The translations under genes and the position numbers were made by a program. Of a DNA stretch of 64,000 nucleotides, positions 24,630-32,926 are shown piece by piece; the first letter of the stretch is position 1; the number at the start of each line of letters is the position of its first letter. The notes beneath the pieces were generated by a model, which saw nothing but the letters and a program-made list of their open reading frames with translations, did no database searches and was not told the origin of the DNA. Source of the stretch: Photobacterium sp. GB-56 (lineage in GTDB: Bacteria > Pseudomonadota > Gammaproteobacteria > Enterobacterales > Vibrionaceae); NCBI RefSeq assembly GCF_003026105.1, contig NZ_PYNW01000005.1, positions 248,001 through 312,000 on the forward strand, read 5' to 3'.

Positions 24630-25931
24630 TTAAGCTAATTTATATATATCTTCCCAAGAGGATAAAGGCTTATTATATTTAACCTTTGATGATTCTTTTG
24701 TTTCTTTTAAAGCTGGCAATATTAATCGGTCGGGAATATCTTCATCGGTTAAATGACCCGTCATTAATTTAATAATGGATTCATCGCTATATTCCATTGC
24801 ATGCTTTAAATAATTAATTAATTTACCGCATTGTGTTGCACCGTTTTTAATTGCGTTATCAACACAAGTAAAATATTTACGCTTTAATGTTTTAATTTCA
24901 CATTGTTGCTCAGCCTCAACAAATTGCAGTGCAGGGTAGGAGGCTGATAAATAATTAGCAGGGCTTAGTAATACATCAAAAGGAATAACTCTATCTTTAG
25001 CCCTTAATTCTAATTCCCAACGAACCCAATCAGGATTTTGAGTCGATTTTAATTGCTTTCCTTTTTCGTAAACACGTAACATCTTGCCAGCATCACGCGT
25101 TCCTACGTAAAAAGAACGACCCTTGTCAGGTGTAAAACCATATCGCTTGGTTAGGCTTTCTGATTTAGGCTCGTTACCACGCCATGCCTCTTTCTGGTAC
25201 TTAACCATAGATGTTAAGTGACCCGACTCGATATAGCAGTAAGAGGACGGGCGACCTTTAGTAACAAACGCGCCTTGTTCGGCTAAATCTCTCGCATCAT
25301 CGACATTGTATTTACCATCAAACGAATCATGCGCAATATCGACACGAGTAATCTTGCAATTGGGGATTGCTGCAATGGCATCATGCACAGCTTTCATATC
25401 TAATGCAGCACAGCCAACACCAGAGAACGACACATAGCAACCGTGATTTTTTGCACCCCAAGCACATAAGCCAGCTTGCTGACCATTCACGCGAATCGTT
25501 GCCGAGTGAGGATAGCCAGAAAAGCCACCCGATTTTAATTCAAACGACCAATCATTACCGAACGTACCTAAACCGTGATTTAAGCGATTGATAAAGCGGT
25601 CAACTTCACCACGACATAAACAATCTAACGTGTTTAAGCCAAAGTGATTTAATAAGTCTTTCTTAACATCTTGAAAATGTTGTCTAGGCGTATCTTCATC
25701 AAAAACAAATTGCGCGTTATCAAGTAAGTCACCAACGATCTTTTTGTAATCCAGACGGGCGTTATCTTGGGCAAGATGGGCGATAGCTTCACCAACCGTA
25801 TTAAACTCGAAGAACTTCATAGCCTTAATGGACGCGCCAGTTTTGGCAACTTCATAGATTCGCGCTAACTCAGTAGGACACCAAGAGAACGAAAGAAAGT
25901 CGATAATGGCGCTTGGTTTATTATTCTTCAT
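24630..25931 (-). CDS. Rolling-circle replication initiator (Rep_trans, RstA-like)
   Basis: This 433-residue protein carries the features of the phage/plasmid Rep_trans family: an N-terminal IDFLSFSW, a central KITRVDIAHDSFDG strand-turn and a C-terminal WVRWELELRAKDR. RstA of CTX phage is a member. It would nick the plus strand to start rolling-circle replication. I chose the ATG at 25931, with AAGG upstream; it overlaps the end of the small gene before it by 11 bases. A TTG at 25937 is the alternative. Confidence 0.88.
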   Translation of the reverse strand: MKNNKPSAIIDFLSFSWCPTELARIYEVAKTGASIKAMKFFEFNTVGEAIAHLAQDNARLDYKKIVGDLLDNAQFVFDEDTPRQHFQDVKKDLLNHFGLNTLDCLCRGEVDRFINRLNHGLGTFGNDWSFELKSGGFSGYPHSATIRVNGQQAGLCAWGAKNHGCYVSFSGVGCAALDMKAVHDAIAAIPNCKITRVDIAHDSFDGKYNVDDARDLAEQGAFVTKGRPSSYCYIESGHLTSMVKYQKEAWRGNEPKSESLTKRYGFTPDKGRSFYVGTRDAGKMLRVYEKGKQLKSTQNPDWVRWELELRAKDRVIPFDVLLSPANYLSASYPALQFVEAEQQCEIKTLKRKYFTCVDNAIKNGATQCGKLINYLKHAMEYSDESIIKLMTGHLTDEDIPDRLILPALKETKESSKVKYNKPLSSWEDIYKLA

Positions 25932-26121
25932 TGTCAAAAACGCCTTGGTCGTAAAGTTGTTGCCAGTTGTCAGCCGTTACCTGATACAAGGTATAACCGT
26001 CTGGATAGAACTCAGAACCGATATGATGCAACTCAACCAATGAACGGAAATACTCAGGTTCACCCGCGATAAAAGCGAACCCCGTATTATCTTCCATAAG
26101 TTCATAGTAAAGGTTTGTCAT
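25921..26121 (-). CDS. Small protein preceding rep
   Basis: This 66-residue acidic protein (NLYYELMEDNTGFAFIAGEP, then QLYDQGVFDNEE at the end) is the first gene of the leftward phage operon, and its end overlaps rep. I do not recognise it. The ribosome binding site is weak. Its overlap with rep suggests translational coupling. Confidence 0.6.
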   Translation of the reverse strand: MTNLYYELMEDNTGFAFIAGEPEYFRSLVELHHIGSEFYPDGYTLYQVTADNWQQLYDQGVFDNEE

Positions 26122-26142
26122 AATTTCAGTCTTAAGCTCTCA

Positions 26143-26194
26143 GTTGTCATTATGAACAACTGTAATTGTTGTTACCGACAACCGCAAGTTGTCC
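26143..26194. promoter_or_regulatory. Probable repressor operators between rep operon and repressor
   Basis: Related GTTGT/ACAAC palindromes lie in the divergent 118-bp region. GTTGT-N8-ACAAC is at 26143-26160, GTTGT-N5-ACAAC at 26168-26182 and a further GTTGTC at 26188. Repeated palindromes here parallel RstR operators upstream of rstA in CTX phage, so they probably bind the repressor at 26240. Confidence 0.65.
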
Positions 26195-26239
26195 AATTTG
26201 GCAATTATCGGGTTACAATAAGTTAAAAGGAGATTTGTT

Positions 26240-26596
26240 ATGTATATAAATAAGCTGTTAGATGAATACAAAAAGACTAAAAACTACGTCCAAGATAAAC
26301 AAATAGCCGCTGATTTGAACATGGACAAAGCCAAACTATGTAGAGTTAGAAAAGGTGAACGCTATCTAACTGATAGTGAAGTGATTTTTTTAGCTGAACA
26401 ATCAAATATTGACCCACACGCAGCATTGATATTTTTAGCAGCAGAACGCGCTAAAGATTTTAAAGCTCAACAATTATGGGCAGACATAACGGCAAAGTTA
26501 AGTAGCCAAGGATTTGCTGGCTTAAGCCTTGGTATTACTGGATTTCTAGCCTTTGGATTAATCATGCCCCAGTACGCATTATGTAACTTATGTTAA
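26240..26596 (+). CDS. Phage repressor, RstR position (DUF3693-like)
   Basis: This 118-residue protein has an N-terminal HTH (about residues 14-45: YVQDKQIAADLNMDKAKLCR, then VRKGERYLTDSEV) and a short hydrophobic C-terminal region (about 94-112). It is divergent from rep, like RstR. A strong ribosome binding site (AAGGAG) is present. The last eight codons and the stop lie inside or beside the dif site at 26571, so the C-terminus is partly encoded by the attachment site. Confidence 0.8.
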   Translation: MYINKLLDEYKKTKNYVQDKQIAADLNMDKAKLCRVRKGERYLTDSEVIFLAEQSNIDPHAALIFLAAERAKDFKAQQLWADITAKLSSQGFAGLSLGITGFLAFGLIMPQYALCNLC

Positions 26597-26598
26597 AT
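26571..26598 (+). other. Chromosomal-type dif site / prophage right junction
   Basis: XerC arm AGTACGCATTA, six-base centre TGTAAC, XerD arm TTATGTTAAAT. The arms match the V. cholerae dif1 arms as I know them except for one base, and the 6-nt centre is that of a functional dif. Xer-integrated phages regenerate dif at one end, and this is where it would be. It overlaps the repressor stop codon. Confidence 0.92.
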
Positions 26599-26811
26599 AG
26601 GGTATCTAGCTTATTATCGGTCATAGACAGCAAACTAAAGTGTCACATGTATTGCTCTACTCTGCTGATTTATTGATAGTTTTGGTTTGTTACAGGGTCA
26701 TTTAACAGTATTGCGTATTTACCATAAAATAGGTAATTACCATTAATAATTCTTGTTCTGCGAACGCTATGCATTCTTGAACAAGGATTATTTGGAATTA
26801 CCAAAAAAGAA

Positions 26812-26842
26812 CAGCCTCAAACGCTATTAGAGTTTGAGGCTG
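26812..26842 (-). terminator. Terminator of nfr operon copy 1
   Basis: CAGCCTCAAAC pairs with GTTTGAGGCTG across a 9-nt loop. Read on the minus strand it is followed by TTCTTTTTT, 25 bp after the stop of the last operon gene. Confidence 0.9.
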
Positions 26843-26866
26843 CTTTAATGTTACTTAATACTTAAC

Positions 26867-27790
26867 TTACTTTTCGCCAACCAATTTCAATGGATTGGAG
26901 TTGCTCGGTAAGTAACGTAACGAAAACATAGCGTCTGGATGGCATGTTTTTTTGTTCAAAATGCTGTCGAATTTTTCTTTACTCACACGATCGGCTTTGA
27001 AACTTTTAGCCGCTTTATCTTGCACGAAGATTTCGCGGATAATGCCGACATTACAGCCTAAGTCATCTAAGTAAGCATGGCGTTCATCTGTCGATAATGC
27101 TTGTGTTCCCGCACCATCTTGTACATAAACAATTAAACCTAAGTTGGTAAGTTGATCTGTCCATTGTTTTATCTGGCTTTGAGTTAATTGGCCTGATAAG
27201 TAAAGACTGATCATTAATGGCTCATCATACCGTTTTACTTGCTGCTTTAGGATTTGTGCCAGTTGCTCTCTTTGTGCCGGTGTTTTGAAATCGTAATCTG
27301 ATAACTCTAACGGTAAATATAAACCTTGTACTTTGTTTGAGTGTATTCTTAACCAAGTTTTCCACTGCATGTATGATTTATGCAGTTTGTTAAAGTACTC
27401 TGTTAAATACACTTTTTGCTCAGTAGCATTGGTATGTATCTCACGGAAATAATTAGGATCGGAATATAATCCGACCCATAATTTTATATTATCATCTTGC
27501 AATGCTTCCATACGCTGCGCTAACCAGCCGTGAGACTCTCCAAAGGTTTGATTGCCGTATTGTGTCCATTGAATGACGATGTTTTTTATACCTATACCCC
27601 TGATTTCTCTACCAAACTCTTTCCATTGCTGTTGTGAGATATCACGATCTTGATTAAGCGGTTGATAGAAAATACTAAGATTTTGACTATCTGCCTTTTG
27701 CTGACAGCTAGTTAAAAAGATAAGGAAAAACGCAGTAAGACAGCATCGTCTGATTTGTTTCCCTGTGAACTTTGTAGTGTATGTTGCCAT
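26867..27790 (-). CDS. DUF4434 lipoprotein, YbcH-like, copy 1
   Basis: This 307-residue lipoprotein has a basic n-region, a hydrophobic stretch and the lipobox LTSC (Cys29). The rest looks like a TIM-barrel glycoside-hydrolase-like domain of the DUF4434 family (IQWTQYG, LWVGLYSDPNYF, GLYLPLELSDYDF). E. coli encodes YbcH next to nfrAB. It may trim or hold the polysaccharide. The only good start is inside the end of nfrA, giving a 79-bp overlap that is conserved in copy 2. Confidence 0.8.
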   Translation of the reverse strand: MATYTTKFTGKQIRRCCLTAFFLIFLTSCQQKADSQNLSIFYQPLNQDRDISQQQWKEFGREIRGIGIKNIVIQWTQYGNQTFGESHGWLAQRMEALQDDNIKLWVGLYSDPNYFREIHTNATEQKVYLTEYFNKLHKSYMQWKTWLRIHSNKVQGLYLPLELSDYDFKTPAQREQLAQILKQQVKRYDEPLMISLYLSGQLTQSQIKQWTDQLTNLGLIVYVQDGAGTQALSTDERHAYLDDLGCNVGIIREIFVQDKAAKSFKADRVSKEKFDSILNKKTCHPDAMFSLRYLPSNSNPLKLVGEK

Positions 27791-30729
27791 TCAAGACCTA
27801 CTTCTGAATCTACGTCTAAGCCATTGTATTTGGTGTAATGTGAATTCCAGTTCCAACTTGCTCCTAAACCTGCCACAGTAGATGTGTTGTCACTGTCGTC
27901 GGCCCATTGTATAAATGTGTATGGCGTAAGTCTTTGTTGGTAATCATTTTTCATCTTGAATGTTTGACCAATTTCGTAACGACCAAACAAATTATAGTCA
28001 TTTGTATTATCTAGATATAATAATCCGTCAGCATAAACGCTCTGATATAACCAATGATTGAGATCAGGCTTCCATGCTTTTGACCATTTATCGTTTGAAA
28101 GTACGTTTGAACTAACACGTACATAAGGTCGTAATTTATGGTCATCGCCTATTACTTGTTGGCGAACACCGGCTTTTAAATAAGTATCATGGCTTGCTAT
28201 GGGTTGGACTTGATACGATAAATCCAAGTCAGTGGTATTGTCTGATGATGTATTAGCAAATCCCCCATTACTTAATGCTGCAATAGAAAATGCACTGCGT
28301 GGGAGCCACGGATGTTCAAAATAGTATTTAGCATCACTGTATAAGAAGTAGTTTCCTGCTCGACTAGATACCCCTGGCATTGCTTGTTGTTGATCAGTCC
28401 CAATCCAACCCGCGATATTATATTTCCAGCCTAAATTGATGTTTTTATGTGAGCTTTGTAAGTAATTAATCAGTTTCTTGTTTGGTGCTGGGCTAGTTAG
28501 CTCCTGATCAATAGCGGCTTTATATAGCTGTGATGAAAGTGCTGTATCACCGTTTTTATTTGCGATATCAGCATATTCTGCAGTCATATTGACATCTTTT
28601 TTATACTTCAGATGTTGATATGCATTAGCAAACGCCTGCTGCGCTAACTCAGGGTCTTTTTGATAAGTTTGGTAACCTAATAGCGCACTCGCGTTACCGG
28701 TTTTGTCGCTTTCAAACAATTTTTTTACTAATTCGGTATCGTTATTTTCTGCTATGTATGTAGCAAGATCTTTGATTAATTCCGATGACTGTGTGTGATC
28801 AATCCCTTGCTCTATACGTGATATTACAGTGGCTTTATCATCCATTTTTTTAGCAATATCAATGCCTAGCTGCCACCACTGTTCATTCTGTTTATCAAAG
28901 TTTGATTCCAACCAGTCCTGATTTGCACGCTTTGTTTGCCCTACTTCATTCATCGTTTCTATATCTAAATAACGTGAGTATGGTGGTAGGTTTTTAAAAT
29001 CTGACGTATTACGCACAGCTTTATGCCAGTATGATTCACTGACCTTATACGCTTTTGCTTTAGCGAACCATTGCGCTAACACTAATGATTGTTGAGCTGT
29101 CGGAGCGTTTTTTATTGTTGCCTGATACTGCTCTGCTGCTTTCAATGGATCATGATTAACCACACAATATGCGATCGCTTGGTTTAAATAATCATTATTT
29201 GTTACTAAGCCATCAACCATCTTACATTGCTGCTGTAACTGCCAAACCTGAGGTGACAATGTCACTTTATTTCTGTTTGCGTCCGCAATGATTTGCGGGG
29301 TAAACAAGGTAATATTACGTTGAGCAATATCTAAGATGTTATTAACAATTTTACGATCGGCCAATAGCTTTTGTTTATGTGTTTGTAAGCCGTATTTAAT
29401 CATTGATGCTGCGAGTTTATCCCCATTGGAAGATTGTAACGCATTAAACACCGCATGAACTAAATCGGAGTTATGGTGATCATTTTTGTAAATCTGAAAA
29501 GATACTCTGGCTGCTTTACTGTATTGTTTTACTTTTGAATAGGCATACGCAAGTTCTCTGCCAAATGACTCCTGATGATCGTTATCTTTTAATAAATTGA
29601 TTATCTTCGACCATGCGCGTTGATTCTTGTAGTGCGTTAATAGCACGCTTGTTTTCAATTTCTTTGCGCTACTCTGCTTAAAGTCAATTTTTTCTAGTTG
29701 GCCATACAACCCTAATTTATCATCAAGTTCGATCCACATTGTTGAGTCTTTCTGCGGATCACATTGCTTCAATTTCATTTTGGCCTGTGTGATATTATCT
29801 TCCGATATACTATTCATTGTTTGTTTCAAACAAGGCGTCATTTCGGCAAATTCATTAATGACTTGTTCATCTAATGAATTTAAGTAATCTCGTTGTTTAA
29901 TAAACACATCAGAAAGCGCATTATTGTCATATAAGCGATTTAGTTCTTTTCGTGCTTTTTTGTATTGGTATGTCGCCAATAAATGTTCAATATATTGGTT
30001 GTAAAACTCTTGCTGATCAGGAAGTGAAATAAGTTTAGACGCATAACTCAGCGCCTTTATCTCATTACCATTCATTAATGTAGTAAGAGCAAGATATTTT
30101 AAATCCGTCTGATTACTCGAGTGTGATTGATAAATTGAATCAAGTATTGGTTGTGCTTCAGCATACTTCTTGTCTGAATATAAATGATAAGCTTCATAGC
30201 GAAGCGTTATTAACGACTTATATTTATCTGGCTTATTATATGACCATTGTAATGCTTTGGTTGAGCCATACTGTTTATCTATATTGTACAGATTATTAGC
30301 AAAGAAACTCTGCATTTGTGTTGCTGTTAGTGTGTCAGCAATTTTTTTCAACTGTTCCTGCGTGTAAAACTTGCCATTTTTTGCGTTATTCAACCAGACA
30401 TTGAGAACCTCATTACCCCTCTCATTCTTTGGTATTTTGGTTAAATATTTTAATTGCGTTTCAATCGGCTTACCGGCACTTACAGCTAACTGATAAGCGA
30501 ATTTTAAAAAAGGAACATGGTTCGGAACAATAATGAGTGCGTGATCCACTTCTTTCAATGCTGCATTGTATTGTTTGTTTTTTTGTTCCTGATACGCCTT
30601 ATCAATATACGGATAAGTGCGAAAATGCTCTGAATCTGTAAGATGCGCATAAATATTAGCTGACGCATGTACATTAACACTCATAAATGCACAAGCCATA
30701 GCGATTGATGTTCTTTTGAAGTTATTCAT
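27712..30729 (-). CDS. nfrA: NfrA-like outer-membrane polysaccharide exporter, copy 1
   Basis: The 1005-residue protein has a signal peptide, a long helical TPR-rich periplasmic part (to about residue 760) and a C-terminal beta-barrel that ends in Phe, as outer-membrane proteins do. This is the plan of E. coli NfrA, which exports the NfrB-made glycan and serves as the phage N4 receptor. I use the ATG at 30729, which overlaps the nfrB stop (ATGA); a frame from 30744 is less likely. Confidence 0.87.
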   Translation of the reverse strand: MNNFKRTSIAMACAFMSVNVHASANIYAHLTDSEHFRTYPYIDKAYQEQKNKQYNAALKEVDHALIIVPNHVPFLKFAYQLAVSAGKPIETQLKYLTKIPKNERGNEVLNVWLNNAKNGKFYTQEQLKKIADTLTATQMQSFFANNLYNIDKQYGSTKALQWSYNKPDKYKSLITLRYEAYHLYSDKKYAEAQPILDSIYQSHSSNQTDLKYLALTTLMNGNEIKALSYASKLISLPDQQEFYNQYIEHLLATYQYKKARKELNRLYDNNALSDVFIKQRDYLNSLDEQVINEFAEMTPCLKQTMNSISEDNITQAKMKLKQCDPQKDSTMWIELDDKLGLYGQLEKIDFKQSSAKKLKTSVLLTHYKNQRAWSKIINLLKDNDHQESFGRELAYAYSKVKQYSKAARVSFQIYKNDHHNSDLVHAVFNALQSSNGDKLAASMIKYGLQTHKQKLLADRKIVNNILDIAQRNITLFTPQIIADANRNKVTLSPQVWQLQQQCKMVDGLVTNNDYLNQAIAYCVVNHDPLKAAEQYQATIKNAPTAQQSLVLAQWFAKAKAYKVSESYWHKAVRNTSDFKNLPPYSRYLDIETMNEVGQTKRANQDWLESNFDKQNEQWWQLGIDIAKKMDDKATVISRIEQGIDHTQSSELIKDLATYIAENNDTELVKKLFESDKTGNASALLGYQTYQKDPELAQQAFANAYQHLKYKKDVNMTAEYADIANKNGDTALSSQLYKAAIDQELTSPAPNKKLINYLQSSHKNINLGWKYNIAGWIGTDQQQAMPGVSSRAGNYFLYSDAKYYFEHPWLPRSAFSIAALSNGGFANTSSDNTTDLDLSYQVQPIASHDTYLKAGVRQQVIGDDHKLRPYVRVSSNVLSNDKWSKAWKPDLNHWLYQSVYADGLLYLDNTNDYNLFGRYEIGQTFKMKNDYQQRLTPYTFIQWADDSDNTSTVAGLGASWNWNSHYTKYNGLDVDSEVGLEWQHTLQSSQGNKSDDAVLLRFSLSF

Positions 30730-32924
30730 AAGTACTGTTTGCATTCATTAATAAGTTGATTAACATTCATTTGCTGTGAAGCTTGAAGCTCCAATGCTTT
30801 GTCTATGGCTTCTTTTGTCACGTAATGGTGCTGTATTAAAAATGCACCAAAACTTTGCTCATATTCTTTTTCATAAGCAAGGATAGCCTGATTCAGCACC
30901 GCTGACTCTATTTGTTTACTCATTAATAAACACTGACCTAGTTGACTCTGTGTTGCAAAGTACTGATCAATCAGAGTGTTGTAAGCCTCTTGAGAAAGAT
31001 TTTTCTTACCAACGGTTTCTTCAATCACTTTATGAGGATTAATCTCTTTTTGCTCTAAATACCAGTAGCGTAAACCTAATGTCACAGCACCATTAGTCGT
31101 AATTACTGATTTTACAGGGCACTTTAATCGTCTTTTTAACGTTGCTAACGCTACAGGGCTTAATGGCATTTCTTTACCTAGCACGAGCATTTCACCATCT
31201 TTTCGTAGTGGCAGTACCGAGTACTTCAATGCCAGTTTTTTAGGTAACAATTCAATAAGTGCTGGATCTAAATCAAAGGGATCACAGTGTTCAAATTCAG
31301 ATTCAAATTGCTCAGCAATTGCTTTACTTAAATCGTCATTGCTCACAATACCTTGCTCAACTAAGTACGAGCCGAGTAAACGGTCTTTCGGCATATTAAT
31401 TAATACACTATTCAGCATTTCTTCCGTTATTTTATTGTTTTCTTTTAAGATCTCTCCAATTGGCTTTTTCCGTATTTCATCTTGAATGCTTGGAAAATCA
31501 TGGGTAGTTTTATCCCAAGCAACACGCCTTGCATCACCTTGTTGAATAACTTGTGTAATAGCACGAACGTTAGCAGCAAAGTTAATAACAGTGCCCCAAC
31601 ATAAACGTAGTAGTGATAGCACGCCTTCTAAATAACCATAGTATTGGCTTACAAAGAAAAAACGTTGGAATAAGCGGTTAATAAACAATAAGGTATTAAT
31701 CACTAAAAGAATATGAGTGGTCTTATCGTTAGCAATTATAGATAGGAAATGGAAGCCATCTTTCACAAAGTAGGAATAGATTGTTAGTCCCACTAATTGT
31801 AAAAAGATAAGCATAGATAGAAAGCCTATCGTATTGTTAATAAAACCTCTTCTGTCACGCCATAAAAAGTAATTTAACTTCCAATCGCTCGTCCATTTGG
31901 TATTTTTAAAACCTTGGAAAACGATACCAATAATCCAGCGGCTTTTTTGACGGACTGCTGTACTAAATGTTGTAGGGAAATATTCACGCACACAGACAAC
32001 GTTACCGTCATGCAGGGATACCCCAATTGAGTCTTCTTTGAGTGTTGATTGGTCTTTATCAATAATAGGGAAACGTACAAAGATTTCGTTCATTCCCCAT
32101 TGCTTCAGCCGTAAACCAATATCGTAGTCTTCCGTTAATGATTGAACATCAAATGGTAAACCATCACCTGCCACTAATAGTTTTAAAATCGCTTTACGGC
32201 TAAAACATGTCCCCACACCAGCACTAGGTACTTGTCCTGCTATCGCTTCTCGAACAACAACATCTTTACCATGTAATTCAGCAAATTCATCAGCGTAGTG
32301 GCCCGGTGTCATTTGATACCATTTACGGGTATAAGGATAAACAGGCAACTGAATCAGATCTTTTTCAGGCAATAAGTAGTTGTAAAGGCGCAGTTCCATT
32401 GGTGAAACAATGTCTTCTGAATCATGGAGAATAAAACCTGAAAATTCGATTTTTGCTTTTTTCTCAAACTCTATAATTGATGAGATAATGTTGTTTAAGC
32501 AATCTGCTTTACTGGTTGGCCCTGGGCGAGCACACACCACTTTATGTACGTTAGGAAAACGTGCACAAACACGATCAACATCAGCTTGTGTTTCAGGGTC
32601 GTTAGGATAAGTACCAACAAAAATTTGATAGTTTTCATAATCTAAGCGAGATGCTGCCAGCTCAGCCATTTTATCGATTACGCCAAACTCTTGCCATGCT
32701 GGTACCATGATCGCTAATGGCTGCTCTTCTTTTTGATAAAGATCATTTACATTTTTACGTGAAAATCTTTTATAAACGGTGCCCTTTCGCCAAAAATGGC
32801 GTATCCAGTAGTAGAGATCGATGAACAAGTCATCGATACCACAAATACATAAAATCACCATGGTCACGAACAGTACAACGCGTAAGCCATATAAGTAGTA
32901 GAGAAAATAATCGAACATATCCAT
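30726..32924 (-). CDS. nfrB: NfrB-like glycosyltransferase with MshEN domain, copy 1
   Basis: This 732-residue inner-membrane protein has an N-terminal helix (about 12-30), a GT2 catalytic domain with HDSED (167-171), TED (264-266) and a Q-x-x-R-W motif (Q326-W330), further membrane helices (about 365-450) and a C-terminal MshEN region (about 485-622, with RLLGSYLVEQGIVSNDDL). MshEN domains bind c-di-GMP. E. coli NfrB polymerises the secreted glycan in a c-di-GMP-dependent way. wecB lies two bases upstream. Confidence 0.9.
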   Translation of the reverse strand: MDMFDYFLYYLYGLRVVLFVTMVILCICGIDDLFIDLYYWIRHFWRKGTVYKRFSRKNVNDLYQKEEQPLAIMVPAWQEFGVIDKMAELAASRLDYENYQIFVGTYPNDPETQADVDRVCARFPNVHKVVCARPGPTSKADCLNNIISSIIEFEKKAKIEFSGFILHDSEDIVSPMELRLYNYLLPEKDLIQLPVYPYTRKWYQMTPGHYADEFAELHGKDVVVREAIAGQVPSAGVGTCFSRKAILKLLVAGDGLPFDVQSLTEDYDIGLRLKQWGMNEIFVRFPIIDKDQSTLKEDSIGVSLHDGNVVCVREYFPTTFSTAVRQKSRWIIGIVFQGFKNTKWTSDWKLNYFLWRDRRGFINNTIGFLSMLIFLQLVGLTIYSYFVKDGFHFLSIIANDKTTHILLVINTLLFINRLFQRFFFVSQYYGYLEGVLSLLRLCWGTVINFAANVRAITQVIQQGDARRVAWDKTTHDFPSIQDEIRKKPIGEILKENNKITEEMLNSVLINMPKDRLLGSYLVEQGIVSNDDLSKAIAEQFESEFEHCDPFDLDPALIELLPKKLALKYSVLPLRKDGEMLVLGKEMPLSPVALATLKRRLKCPVKSVITTNGAVTLGLRYWYLEQKEINPHKVIEETVGKKNLSQEAYNTLIDQYFATQSQLGQCLLMSKQIESAVLNQAILAYEKEYEQSFGAFLIQHHYVTKEAIDKALELQASQQMNVNQLINECKQYL

Positions 32925-32926
32925 GA

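Larger units (their letters stand above)
16477..26598. mobile_element. Filamentous prophage with Kiwa cargo (module 3)
   Basis: A complete inovirus-type genome of about 10.1 kb lies between dif-like site 3 and the dif site. From right to left it has a repressor (+) and then, on the minus strand, Rep and its leader gene, the ssDNA-binding protein, small membrane proteins, the major coat protein, the pIII-like protein, the pVI-like protein, Zot, a secretin N0-domain protein, a nuclease-like secreted protein and kwaA-kwaB. A DUF3653-like gene (+) sits at the left end. No integrase is present, which agrees with use of host XerCD. Confidence 0.88.
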
